From Pseudomonas laurylsulfatiphila (GTDB taxonomy: Bacteria > Pseudomonadota > Gammaproteobacteria > Pseudomonadales > Pseudomonadaceae), in the NCBI RefSeq assembly GCF_002934665.1, contig NZ_NIRS01000010.1:1-64000 (forward strand): 64,000 bases of DNA. The letters are read 5' to 3'. Of the stretch, positions 9,960 through 17,840 are shown piece by piece. The notes beneath the pieces were generated by a model. The model ran no database searches. It saw only the letters and a list, made by a program, of their open reading frames with translations, and was not told the DNA's origin. How positions within the stretch are numbered: position 1 is the first letter of the stretch; each line of letters begins with the position of its first letter. Both the position numbers and the translations under genes were made by a program.

Positions 9960-10450
9960 TGGTTGTTTGGGTGGGCCTCTTCGCGAGCAGGCTCGCTCCC
10001 ACATAACCGAGTCTGGCGCAAACCCTGTGGGAGCGAGCCCGCTCGCGAAGGGGCCCGAACAGGCAACACCTGAGCCACGCCCCACGCCAATTCAAACACC
10101 AGAAAAACCACCAGAATCGAACTCGCACCCTGGATCAGGGCATAAGCCTGCCAGGCCGAAAACAGGAATCTGGCCACGGCGTCATAACGCCCGAAAACCT
10201 GCTGCGGATCACGAATCCGCAGCACCGCCCATACGCAGACGATCGAGCCCAACAGATTCGCCATCAACATGTGCACCGGTTCGAACGGTGGCAGCTCACC
10301 AGGCAAACTCAACGCCTGGCTCAGCGCAGTCAAAACCCCATGCAACGCCGCAAAACTCCACGGCGTGACAAACGCCATCGTCACCAACAAGTCATACCAG
10401 GCACTGCCTTGCACCAACCGGCGATATTGCGTTGTAGTCCACATCGACAT
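9956..10450 (-). CDS. four-segment membrane protein under a MerR-type promoter
   Basis: A 164-aa protein of unknown function with about four hydrophobic segments (LVTMAFVTPWSFAALHGVLT, MLMANLLGSIVCVWAVLRI, YALIQGASSILVVFLVFEL). The start at 10450 has GGAG upstream. A strong MerR-family promoter lies about 27-57 bp upstream and reads into this gene. The last ~30 residues (from about PVRAPSRAGS) are encoded by a REP doublet (9978-10050), so the original stop codon has probably been lost and replaced. The gene ends 3 nt inside the convergent permease gene. A role in a redox or metal response is inferred only from the promoter type. Confidence 0.7.
   Translation of the reverse strand: MSMWTTTQYRRLVQGSAWYDLLVTMAFVTPWSFAALHGVLTALSQALSLPGELPPFEPVHMLMANLLGSIVCVWAVLRIRDPQQVFGRYDAVARFLFSAWQAYALIQGASSILVVFLVFELAWGVAQVLPVRAPSRAGSLPQGLRQTRLCGSEPAREEAHPNNH
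9978..10050. repeat. REP doublet, GTGGGAGCGAGC class
   Basis: The left arm CTTCGCGAGCAGGCTCGCTC and the right arm (10026-10050) are near-perfect inverted copies. This doublet lies inside the 3' coding part of the minus-strand membrane-protein gene. Confidence 0.9.
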
Positions 10451-10476
10451 TGCTCCATCAATTCAGGGAGCAACAA

Positions 10477-10507
10477 GGCTAAAGCCTGGAGTATGCTCCA
10501 GGGTCAA
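10477..10507 (-). promoter_or_regulatory. MerR-family promoter/operator
   Basis: On the minus strand a -35 element TTGACC (10502-10507) and a -10-like TTAGCC (10477-10482) are separated by exactly 19 bp, the lengthened spacer typical of MerR-activated promoters. The spacer carries a perfect 18-bp dyad, CCTGGAGTATGCTCCAGG (10485-10502). It is oriented to drive the membrane-protein gene at 10450 and sits between that gene and a deleted merR-like reading frame. Confidence 0.85.
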
Positions 10508-10523
10508 GCCCCTTCGAGACGTC

Positions 10524-10682
10524 ATGATGCGCATCGGTGAATTAACCAAGGCCAGCGCCGTCACGCAACTGCTGCAAGACAAACTCAAACTGATCGAAGC
10601 CCGCATGACCGAACTCGGCGCGCTACGCGAAGAGTTGCAACAACGGCTCGGGCAACAGTGTCCATTGAATCCACGATCCTGA
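10524..10682 (+). pseudogene. MerR-family regulator with an in-frame internal deletion
   Basis: The 52-codon reading frame starts MMRIGELTKASAV, the normal first turn of a MerR winged HTH, and then jumps directly to TQLLQDKLKLIEARMTELG and a C-terminal tail ending QQCPLNPRS, which is the dimerisation coiled coil of this family. About 70 residues that normally form the rest of the DNA-binding domain (including the conserved R-Y-Y/F-E wing) are absent, yet the frame stays open. The product could still dimerise but could not bind DNA as a MerR protein. It lies 20 nt upstream of the SDR gene and divergent from the membrane-protein gene that carries the MerR promoter. It is either a recent deletion or a retained mini-protein. 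Confidence 0.75.
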
Positions 10683-10701
10683 ATTTTCAAGGAAGCCACT
10701 C

Positions 10702-11391
10702 ATGTCCAAGGCAAAAACCGCACTCATTATCGGCGCCTCCCGAGGGCTTGGCCTCGGGCTGGTGAAAACCCTGCTGGCCGATGGCTGGCAAGTCACCGCC
10801 ACCGTGCGCGATCCGCAAAAAGCCGAGGCCTTGCAGGCCCTGGGCAAGGTGCGGATCGAACAGCTCGACATGGACGATCAGCCAGCGGTGTCCGCCCTGA
10901 GCCAACAACTCAAGGGCGAGGTGTTTGACCTGTTGTTCGTCAATGCCGGGGTCAAGGGACCGGATGTCCAGACACCCAACGGTGGCGCGACGATGGCCGA
11001 CGTCGGTCAGTTGTTTTTCACCAACGCCGTGGCGCCGATCAACCTGGCCCAGCGTTTTGTCGAACAGATTCGCCCGGACACCGGCGTGCTGGCATTCATG
11101 AGTTCCGTGCTGGGCAGCGTGACCATGCCCGATGCGCCGGAGCTGGCGCTGTACAAGGCCAGCAAGGCGGCACTGAACTCCATGACCAACAGCTTCGTCA
11201 CTCAGTTGGGCGACACAACGCTCACTGTGCTGTCGCTGCACCCTGGTTGGGTGAAGACCGACATGGGCGGTGAAGGCGCGGACATCGATGTCGAAACCAG
11301 CACCCGTGGCCTGGTTGATCAGGTGAATGCGTATGTCGGCAAGGGCGGGCATCACTTCATCAATTACCGGGGCGAAACCATTCCCTGGTAA
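10702..11391 (+). CDS. SDR-family NAD(P)-dependent oxidoreductase
   Basis: This 229-aa classical short-chain dehydrogenase shows the Rossmann motif GASRGLGLG at residues ~11-19, NAG near 80, the active-site Ser in FMSSVLGS, and YKASKAALN as the YxxxK catalytic pair near 150-154. It resembles the CsgA/C-factor-like subgroup acting on small carbonyl substrates; the substrate is unknown. It is 20 nt after the deleted merR frame and was probably its operon partner. A REP doublet follows. Confidence 0.88.
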   Translation: MSKAKTALIIGASRGLGLGLVKTLLADGWQVTATVRDPQKAEALQALGKVRIEQLDMDDQPAVSALSQQLKGEVFDLLFVNAGVKGPDVQTPNGGATMADVGQLFFTNAVAPINLAQRFVEQIRPDTGVLAFMSSVLGSVTMPDAPELALYKASKAALNSMTNSFVTQLGDTTLTVLSLHPGWVKTDMGGEGADIDVETSTRGLVDQVNAYVGKGGHHFINYRGETIPW

Positions 11392-11408
11392 TTACCGCCA
11401 ACACACTA

Positions 11409-11503
11409 CCCTGTGGGAGCGGGCTTGCCCGCGATGACGGCGGCACAACCAACAACGATTTGACTGACACACCGCTATCGCGAGCAAGCTCGCTCCCACA
11501 GGG
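11409..11503. repeat. REP doublet, GTGGGAGCGGGC/GTGGGAGCGAGC class
   Basis: CCCTGTGGGAGCGGGCTTGC and its inverted partner ending GCTCGCTCCCACAGGG enclose a 45-bp spacer, between the SDR gene and the 8-oxoguanine deaminase gene. Confidence 0.88.
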
Positions 11504-11650
11504 TCTTGAGTTGTTCTGTCGGGCCGGGCTTGCCCATAACGGCATTTTGATCGAAACTGCCCACCTCGCCTCCCCGGCGAACCTGGATCAGCAGACAGGG
11601 CAACACTGAGCTGGCAACCCTGAACCCAACTTTCAGAGGAGCCGGCCGAC

Positions 11651-13009
11651 ATGCCTGCGACCCGTACCTGGTTAAAGAATCCCCTCGCCATTTTCACCTC
11701 CAACGGTCTCGATGCCCGTGGCGGCCTGGTGCTGCAAGACGGCTTGATCGTCGAAGTGCTCGGCGCAGGCCAGCAACCTTCCGCACCATGCAATGAAGTG
11801 TTCGATGCTCGCGAGCATGTGATCCTGCCGGGCCTGATCAACACCCATCACCACTTCTATCAAACCCTGACCCGCGCCTGGGCGCCGGTGGTCAATCAGC
11901 CGCTGTTTCCATGGCTGAAAACCCTGTACCCGGTCTGGGCACGCCTGACCCCGGAAAAACTCGCCCTCGCCACCAAGGTCGCACTGGCCGAATTGCTGCT
12001 GTCCGGCTGCACCACCGCCGCCGACCATCACTACCTGTTCCCGGAAGGTCTGGAAAATGCCATCGACGTGCAAGTCGAGAGCGTTCGCGAACTGGGCATG
12101 CGCGCCATGCTCACCCGCGGCTCCATGAGCCTCGGTGAAAAGGACGGTGGCCTGCCGCCGCAACAGACCGTGCAGGAAGGCGAAGTGATCCTCGCCGACA
12201 GCCAGCGGCTGATCGCCGAATACCACGAGCGCGGTGACGGCGCGCAAATCCAGATCGCCCTGGCACCGTGCTCGCCGTTCTCGGTGACCCCGGAAATCAT
12301 GTCGGCCAGCGCCGAACTGGCGAACAAACTCGACGTGCGCCTGCACACCCACCTCGCAGAAACCCTCGACGAAGAAGATTTCTGCCTGCAACGCTTCGGC
12401 CTGCGCACCGTGGACTATCTGGACAGCGTCGGCTGGCTCGGCCCGCGTACCTGGCTGGCCCATGGCATCCATTTCAACCCGGACGAGATCGCCCGCCTCG
12501 GCGCCGCCGGGACCGGTATCTGCCATTGCCCGAGTTCGAACATGCGCCTGGCCTCGGGCATCTGCCCAAGCATCGAATTGACTGACGCTGGCGCCCTGCT
12601 GGGTCTGGGCGTGGACGGTTCAGCCTCCAACGATGCCTCGAACATGATGCTCGAAGCGCGCCAAGCCCTGTACATCCAGCGCCTGCGCTATGGCGCCGAG
12701 AAGATCACCCCGGAACGCGTGCTCGGCTGGGCGACCAAAGGCTCGGCCAGTCTGTTGGGCCGTACCGATATCGGTGAACTGGCGGTAGGCAAGCAGGCCG
12801 ACCTGGCGCTGTTCAAGCTGGATGAACTGCGCTTCTCCGGTAGCCATGATCCGGTCTCGGCCCTGCTGCTGTGCGGCGCCGATCGCGCGGACCGGGTGAT
12901 GGTCGGTGGCAAGTGGCGGGTGATTGACGGGCAGGTCGAGGGGCTGGATCTGAAGGGCTTGATTGCCGATCACAGCCAGGCGGCGCGACAGTTGATTGCA
13001 GGGACCTGA
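11651..13009 (+). CDS. 8-oxoguanine deaminase
   Basis: This 452-aa amidohydrolase of the ATZ/TRZ (SsnA-like) group matches characterised 8-oxoguanine deaminase PA0142, which hydrolyses 8-oxoguanine to urate and ammonia and also acts on isocytosine. The single-metal site is visible: NTHHHFYQ (HxH) near residue 66, HTHLAETLDEE near 235, LAHGIHF near 272 and VDGSASND near 322 with the metal-binding Asp. The length and the conserved segment CHCPSSNMRLASG fit that enzyme. It belongs with the purine importer upstream and adenine deaminase downstream, so the locus appears to salvage or detoxify damaged and normal purine bases. Confidence 0.92.
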   Translation: MPATRTWLKNPLAIFTSNGLDARGGLVLQDGLIVEVLGAGQQPSAPCNEVFDAREHVILPGLINTHHHFYQTLTRAWAPVVNQPLFPWLKTLYPVWARLTPEKLALATKVALAELLLSGCTTAADHHYLFPEGLENAIDVQVESVRELGMRAMLTRGSMSLGEKDGGLPPQQTVQEGEVILADSQRLIAEYHERGDGAQIQIALAPCSPFSVTPEIMSASAELANKLDVRLHTHLAETLDEEDFCLQRFGLRTVDYLDSVGWLGPRTWLAHGIHFNPDEIARLGAAGTGICHCPSSNMRLASGICPSIELTDAGALLGLGVDGSASNDASNMMLEARQALYIQRLRYGAEKITPERVLGWATKGSASLLGRTDIGELAVGKQADLALFKLDELRFSGSHDPVSALLLCGADRADRVMVGGKWRVIDGQVEGLDLKGLIADHSQAARQLIAGT

Positions 13010-13027
13010 CACAACACCGATTAAAAC

Positions 13028-13116
13028 TGTGGGAGCGAGCCTGCTCGCGAAGGCGGCGTGTCAGTCGACATATTTTGTGTATGACACACCGCTATCGCGA
13101 GCAGGCTCGCTCCCAC
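13028..13116. repeat. REP doublet, GTGGGAGCGAGC class
   Basis: Inverted arms TGTGGGAGCGAGCCTGCTCG (13028 on) and its complement ending at 13116 lie between the convergent deaminase and chaA-like genes. Confidence 0.9.
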
Positions 13117-13134
13117 ATTGGTTTTGTGGGGCCT

Positions 13135-14223
13135 TCAGAGTCCCAATAGCGACAACATGATAAACGTCGCAAACAACACGAAATGCGTCATGCCTTCGAT
13201 GGCGTTGGTTTCGCCGTCGTTGAGATTGATCGCGCTGACGATCAGGGTGAGAAACACCATCACGGTCTGCACCGGGGTCATGGCCATCTGGAATGGCTGG
13301 CCGGTATAGAGCGCCATCGCCTCCATCACCGGCACCGTCAGGATCACCGTCGACAGTGACGCGCCCATGGCGATGTTGACCACCGACTGCATGCGGTTGG
13401 CCAGTGCCGCGCGCAACGCGGTCAAGATCTCCGGCGCCGCAGAGATCGCCGCCACCAGGATCGCCGTAATCACCGGCGGTGCCCCCGTCCCTTCCAGCCC
13501 CAGATCGAGGGTCCTGGACATCACTTCGGCCAGTGCGCCAATCACCACCACCCCGAACACCAAGGTGCCGATACTCAGCACCAGATTGACCGGCTGCGGT
13601 TCCGCGCCTGACTCCTTCCGGCGGCGCTTGTCCGGGTAGCTGTAGCTGAAAAAATAACTGTGCGGCCCGACCTGCATGCGCAGGAACAAGGCGTAGAGCA
13701 CCACCATCGTGCCGATGGTAAAGGCCGAATAGAGCTTCCATCGCGCTTCGGGAATGAACTCCGGCACCACCATCGAGACTCCCATGGCGGTGAGAATCAT
13801 CACGCTATAACTGCGCGCCGAATCATCGTTATAGGACTGTTCGCCATGCTTGAGCCCGCCCATCAACGCCGCGAGGCCAAGGATGCCATTGATGTCGAGC
13901 ATCACCGCCGAGTAGATCGTATCGCGCACCAGCGTGGCCGAGGCTTCGTTGCTCATCATGATCGCCAGGATCACCACTTCGACCAGCACGGCGGCCAGGG
14001 TCAGGATCATCGTGCCGTAGGGGTCACCGACCTTCTCCGCCAGCAACTCGGCCTGATGGGCAACGCGCATGGAGGCGGCGACGATGAAGGCAATCAGCAC
14101 CAGCCCGCTGATCAGTGCGATGACCTGGCCGCTGTGCAGCATCCAGTGCTCCAGCGGATAGGCCACACACGCGGCGATCAACGCCAACAGCAGGAAGCCT
14201 TCTTGCTTGAGGGTGGTGAGCAT
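13135..14223 (-). CDS. chaA: ChaA-type calcium(sodium)/proton antiporter
   Basis: This 362-aa CaCA-superfamily antiporter has about eleven membrane segments. The two alpha repeats are recognisable: GDPYGTMILTLAAVLVEVV near residue 66 and AISAAPEILTALRAA near residue 270, the latter with the conserved SxAPE motif. A charged cytoplasmic loop (PDKRRRKES) separates the halves. The start at 14223 has AAGG upstream; an in-frame extension of 127 codons runs through a REP and is rejected. It is transcribed against the purine genes on both sides, so it appears to be an insertion in that cluster rather than part of the pathway. Confidence 0.9.
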   Translation of the reverse strand: MLTTLKQEGFLLLALIAACVAYPLEHWMLHSGQVIALISGLVLIAFIVAASMRVAHQAELLAEKVGDPYGTMILTLAAVLVEVVILAIMMSNEASATLVRDTIYSAVMLDINGILGLAALMGGLKHGEQSYNDDSARSYSVMILTAMGVSMVVPEFIPEARWKLYSAFTIGTMVVLYALFLRMQVGPHSYFFSYSYPDKRRRKESGAEPQPVNLVLSIGTLVFGVVVIGALAEVMSRTLDLGLEGTGAPPVITAILVAAISAAPEILTALRAALANRMQSVVNIAMGASLSTVILTVPVMEAMALYTGQPFQMAMTPVQTVMVFLTLIVSAINLNDGETNAIEGMTHFVLFATFIMLSLLGL

Positions 14224-14343
14224 GGCGAGCCTTTTTGCCGAGTGGTGCCGATGAGCTACTGACTGCGGGGTGGCGTTAACGTTTCGTTTTACCTTAGCGC
14301 ACCATGGGCAGGCAGGAAGGTGCATTGGCGCACCGGAGTGTGT

Positions 14344-14413
14344 CATCGCTGGCAAGCCAGCTCCTACAGGGGAACGGTGATCCGGCTTTTGTAGGAGCTG
14401 GCTTGCCAGCGAT
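14344..14413. repeat. REP doublet, GTAGGAGCTGGCTTGCCAGCGAT class
   Basis: CATCGCTGGCAAGCCAGCTC and its inverted copy GTAGGAGCTGGCTTGCCAGC flank a 19-bp spacer upstream of the BMP-type binding-protein gene. Confidence 0.9.
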
Positions 14414-14521
14414 AGCGCACTCACAACCGCCGCAAAACCTTCAGCCTTTAATTTTGTTGTCCGGTTGGTCAGCCATTTGCATTGCCCCTGCCAACCACAC
14501 AACAAAATGGAGCTCCAATTC

Positions 14522-15604
14522 ATGCACAACCGTCCGTTGAAGAAACTGCTTTGCGCCGTTACCGCCGCCATCGGCCTGGGCGCCAGCCTGAGCGCCAGCG
14601 CCAACGACCCGCTGAAAGTCGGCTTCGTCTACATCGGCCCGATCGGCGACCACGGCTGGACGTATCAGCATGAACAGGGACGCAAGGAGCTCGCGGCAAA
14701 ATTCGGTCCGCAGATCACCACCAACTACGTGGAGAACGTCGCCGAAGGCGCCGACGCCGAGCGGGTGATCCGCAACATGGCCAAGGACAAATACGACCTG
14801 ATCTTCACCACCTCCTTCGGCTACATGAACCCGACCGTGAAAGTCGCCAAGCAGTTTCCCCAGGTGACCTTCGAACACGCCACCGGCTACAAGCAGGACA
14901 AGAACCTCGGCACCTACCTGGCGCGCACCTATGAAGGTCGCTACGTCGGGGGCTTCCTCGCGGCGAAGATGACCAAGACCAGGAAGATCGGCTATGTCGC
15001 CTCGTTCCCGATCCCGGAGGTGATCCGCGACATCAACGCCATCCAGCTGGCCCTGAACAAGTACAACCCCGGTACCGAAATCAAGGTGGTGTGGGTCAAC
15101 TCCTGGTTCGATCCGGGCAAGGAAGCGGATGCCGCCAACGCCCTGATCGATCAGGGCGTGGACGTGGTGTTCCAGCACACCGACAGCCCGGCGCCAATCC
15201 AGGCCGCCGAACGTCGCGGCGTGTATGCGGTGGGCTACGCTTCGGACATGGCGCACTTCGGACCGAAGGCGGTGCTGACCTCCATCGTCAACGATTGGGG
15301 CCCGCACTACATTCAGGCAGCCCAAAGCCTGATCGATCATGACTGGAAGTCCCAGGACTACTGGGGCGGCTTGAAAGAAGGCACGGTTGAGCTGCCGATC
15401 AGCGACCTGGTGCCGGCAGCGGTGAAAAGTGAAGCCGAACAGCTCATCGCCAATATCAAGAGCGGTACGCTGCAGCCGTTCACCGGGCCGATCAAGGATC
15501 AGGCCGGCGTCGAAAAAATCCCGGCGGGCGTGAGCGCGACCACGGCGGAACTGGCGTCGATGAACTACTACGTGGAAGGCATGAAGGCCGAAATACCGAA
15601 GTAA
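14522..15604 (+). CDS. BMP-family purine/nucleoside-binding protein of ABC importer
   Basis: This 360-aa periplasmic binding protein of the BMP (Med/PnrA-like) family has a signal peptide at residues ~1-27 (RPLKKLLCAVTAAIG, cleavage after ASA), without a lipobox cysteine. Family motifs are VGFVYIGPIGDHGWTYQHE, TNYVENVAEGADAERVI, FTTSFGYMNP and FQHTDSPAPIQAAE. The ATG at 14522 is preceded by GGAG. It should deliver purine bases or nucleosides to the importer encoded at 6.3-10 kb; the split arrangement, with a deaminase and chaA in between, resembles the PAO1 locus. Confidence 0.9.
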   Translation: MHNRPLKKLLCAVTAAIGLGASLSASANDPLKVGFVYIGPIGDHGWTYQHEQGRKELAAKFGPQITTNYVENVAEGADAERVIRNMAKDKYDLIFTTSFGYMNPTVKVAKQFPQVTFEHATGYKQDKNLGTYLARTYEGRYVGGFLAAKMTKTRKIGYVASFPIPEVIRDINAIQLALNKYNPGTEIKVVWVNSWFDPGKEADAANALIDQGVDVVFQHTDSPAPIQAAERRGVYAVGYASDMAHFGPKAVLTSIVNDWGPHYIQAAQSLIDHDWKSQDYWGGLKEGTVELPISDLVPAAVKSEAEQLIANIKSGTLQPFTGPIKDQAGVEKIPAGVSATTAELASMNYYVEGMKAEIPK

Positions 15605-15612
15605 CACGCCCC

Positions 15613-15703
15613 CTGCAGGAGCTGGCTTGCCAGCGATGGCGTAGTGTCATTCAACAATGATTTTGGATTGGATGGCCCCATCGCTGGCAAGCCAGCTCCT
15701 ACA
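15613..15703. repeat. REP doublet, GGAGCTGGCTTGCCAGCGATG class
   Basis: CTGCAGGAGCTGGCTTGCCA and its inverted partner ending CAGCTCCTACA surround a 43-bp spacer, 9 bp after the BMP gene. Confidence 0.88.
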
Positions 15704-15731
15704 AAAGCTCATTCCATATCAGGAAAGCAAC

Positions 15732-16697
15732 ATGACCAGCCTTCCCATCATTGACATCGCACCGCTCTACAGCGACGACCAGAACGCCTGGCCAGCCGTG
15801 GCCACACACATCGACCACGCCTGCCGCGAGTGGGGATTCTTCTACATCAAGGGCCATCCAATCAGTGCCGCGCGCATCGATGCCCTGCTCGACCACGCCA
15901 AACGCTTCTTCGCCCAACCCACCGCCGAAAAACTCAAGATCGACATCACCCAAAGCCATCACCATCGCGGCTACGGCGCCATCGCCACCGAACAGTTGGA
16001 CCCGAGCAAACCCAGCGACCTCAAGGAAACCTTCGACATGGGCCTGCACCTGCCGGCCGGGCACCCTGACGTACTGGCGGAAAAACCCTTGCGCGGCCCC
16101 AATCGCCATCCGTCCCTGCCTGGTTGGGAAGCGCTGATGGAGCAACACTACGTCGACATGCAGGCCCTCGCACAAATGCTGTTGCGGGCAATGACCATTG
16201 CGCTGGGGATTGAGCGCGATTTCTTCGACACTCGCTTCAATGACCCGGTCAGTGTGTTGCGCCTGATCCATTACCCGCCGCGTCACACGGCCAGCTCCAC
16301 CGAGCAGCAAGGCGCTGGCGCCCATACCGACTACGGCTGCATCACCCTGCTCTATCAGGACGCCGCCGGTGGCTTGCAGGTACGCAACGTCAAAGGCGAG
16401 TGGATCGACGCACCCCCCATCGACGGTACGTTCGTGGTCAACCTCGGCGACATGATGGCGCGCTGGAGCAACGACCGTTACCTGTCGACGCCGCACCGGG
16501 TGATCAGCCCGCTCGGCGTGGATCGCTATTCGATGCCGTTCTTCGCCGAGCCGCACCCCGATACCCGCATCGAATGCCTGCCCGGGTGTCAGGATGCATT
16601 GCACCCGGCAAAATACCCGGCCACCACCTGCGCCGGGTTCCTGCTCTCGCGCTTCGCCGATACCTACGCCTATCGACGGGAACAGGAAGCGGGGTGA
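15732..16697 (+). CDS. isopenicillin-N-synthase-like Fe(II)/2-oxoglutarate oxygenase
   Basis: This 321-aa non-haem iron oxygenase has a DIOX_N domain in residues ~3-115 (DIAPLYSDD, then HACREWGFFYIKGH) and a 2OG-FeII_Oxy domain in ~165-285. The iron ligands are visible as HTDYG (HxD) near 198 and TPHRVIS (His) near 257, with RYSMPFF holding the Arg that binds 2-oxoglutarate. The start at 15732 follows AGGAAAG. In this position such an enzyme could hydroxylate a purine such as xanthine, as XanA-type dioxygenases do, but XanA is a different fold branch and the substrate here is an inference from neighbours only. Confidence 0.85.
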   Translation: MTSLPIIDIAPLYSDDQNAWPAVATHIDHACREWGFFYIKGHPISAARIDALLDHAKRFFAQPTAEKLKIDITQSHHHRGYGAIATEQLDPSKPSDLKETFDMGLHLPAGHPDVLAEKPLRGPNRHPSLPGWEALMEQHYVDMQALAQMLLRAMTIALGIERDFFDTRFNDPVSVLRLIHYPPRHTASSTEQQGAGAHTDYGCITLLYQDAAGGLQVRNVKGEWIDAPPIDGTFVVNLGDMMARWSNDRYLSTPHRVISPLGVDRYSMPFFAEPHPDTRIECLPGCQDALHPAKYPATTCAGFLLSRFADTYAYRREQEAG

Positions 16698-16779
16698 TGA
16701 ACCGCCTGGTCAGGTTTTACCAATTGTTGCGGCAACCCTCTGTAGAATGGCGACCATTGCACCTGATGAGAAAAGAATC

Positions 16780-17733
16780 ATGTATGACTGGCTGAACGCC
16801 CTGCCCAAGGCAGAATTGCACCTGCACCTGGAAGGTTCGCTGGAACCCGAGCTGTTGTTCGCCCTGGCCGAGCGCAACAAGATTGCCTTGCCATGGAGCG
16901 ACGTCGAAACCTTGCGCAAGGCGTATGCCTTCAACAACCTGCAGGAATTCCTCGACCTGTATTACCGGGGTGCCGATGTGCTGCGCACCTCCCAGGATTT
17001 CTATGACCTGACCTGGGCATACCTGCTTCGCTGCAAAGAGCAGAATGTGATTCACACCGAACCGTTCTTCGACCCGCAGACCCACACCGACCGTGGCATC
17101 CCCTTCGAGGTGGTGCTCAACGGTATCGCCGCCGCGCTGAAGGATGGCGAGCAGCAGTTGGGCATCACCAGCGGTTTGATCCTGAGCTTCCTGCGCCATC
17201 TGAGCGAAGACGAAGCGCAGAAAACCCTCGACCAGGCGCTGCCGTTCCGCGATGCGTTCGTCGCCGTGGGCCTGGACAGCTCCGAGATGGGCCACCCGCC
17301 GAGCAAGTTCCAGCGCGTGTTCGACCGTGCCCGTCACGAAGGCTTCCTGACCGTCGCCCACGCCGGTGAAGAAGGCCCGCCCGAGTACATCTGGGAAGCC
17401 ATCGACCTGCTGAAAATCCAGCGCATCGACCATGGCGTGCGCGCCATCGAAGACGAGCGCCTGATGCAGCGGATCATTGACGAGCAGATCCCGCTGACCG
17501 TGTGCCCCCTGTCGAACACCAAACTGTGCGTGTTCGATCACATGTCGCAGCACAACATTCTCGACATGCTGGAACGCGGTGTGAAAGTGACCGTGAACTC
17601 CGATGACCCGGCGTACTTCGGCGGTTATGTCACGGAGAACTTCCATGCCCTGCACACTCACCTGGGCATGACCCAGGACCAGGCCAGACGCCTGGCGCAG
17701 AACAGTCTCGATGCGCGGTTGGTAAAACCCTGA
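16780..17733 (+). CDS. adenine deaminase (adenosine-deaminase-like)
   Basis: This 317-aa member of the adenosyl-deaminase family converts adenine to hypoxanthine and ammonia. Zinc ligands are seen in KAELHLHLEGS (HxH, residue ~13), VAHAGEEGP (His near 193 with the catalytic Glu) and VNSDDPAYFGG (Asp near 275), with the catalytic His in RIDHGVRAIED. It closely resembles PA0148, which acts on adenine rather than adenosine. The start at 16780 gives the family N-terminus MYDWLNALPKAELH; an ATG 33 nt upstream is possible but lacks a better ribosome site. It closes the purine cluster and is followed by a REP. Confidence 0.9.
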   Translation: MYDWLNALPKAELHLHLEGSLEPELLFALAERNKIALPWSDVETLRKAYAFNNLQEFLDLYYRGADVLRTSQDFYDLTWAYLLRCKEQNVIHTEPFFDPQTHTDRGIPFEVVLNGIAAALKDGEQQLGITSGLILSFLRHLSEDEAQKTLDQALPFRDAFVAVGLDSSEMGHPPSKFQRVFDRARHEGFLTVAHAGEEGPPEYIWEAIDLLKIQRIDHGVRAIEDERLMQRIIDEQIPLTVCPLSNTKLCVFDHMSQHNILDMLERGVKVTVNSDDPAYFGGYVTENFHALHTHLGMTQDQARRLAQNSLDARLVKP

Positions 17734-17752
17734 GCAACACCGCAAATCCAAC

Positions 17753-17840
17753 TGTAGGAGCTGGCTTGCCAGCGATGGCGCCCTCTGATTCAACAATGAT
17801 GCCGAATGTGGCACAGCCATCGCCGGCAAGCCGGCTCCTA
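17753..17840. repeat. REP doublet, TGTAGGAGCTGGCTTGCCAGCG class
   Basis: The left arm starts TGTAGGAGCTGGCTTGCCAG; the right arm ends GCCGGCTCCTA. The final CTA is also the (minus-strand) TAG stop codon of the ArsR-type gene. Confidence 0.88.

Noticed and set aside
14224..14604. 127-codon N-terminal extension of the chaA-like frame
   Set aside because: It passes through a REP doublet and across the BMP gene's start; the shorter form has the family N-terminus.
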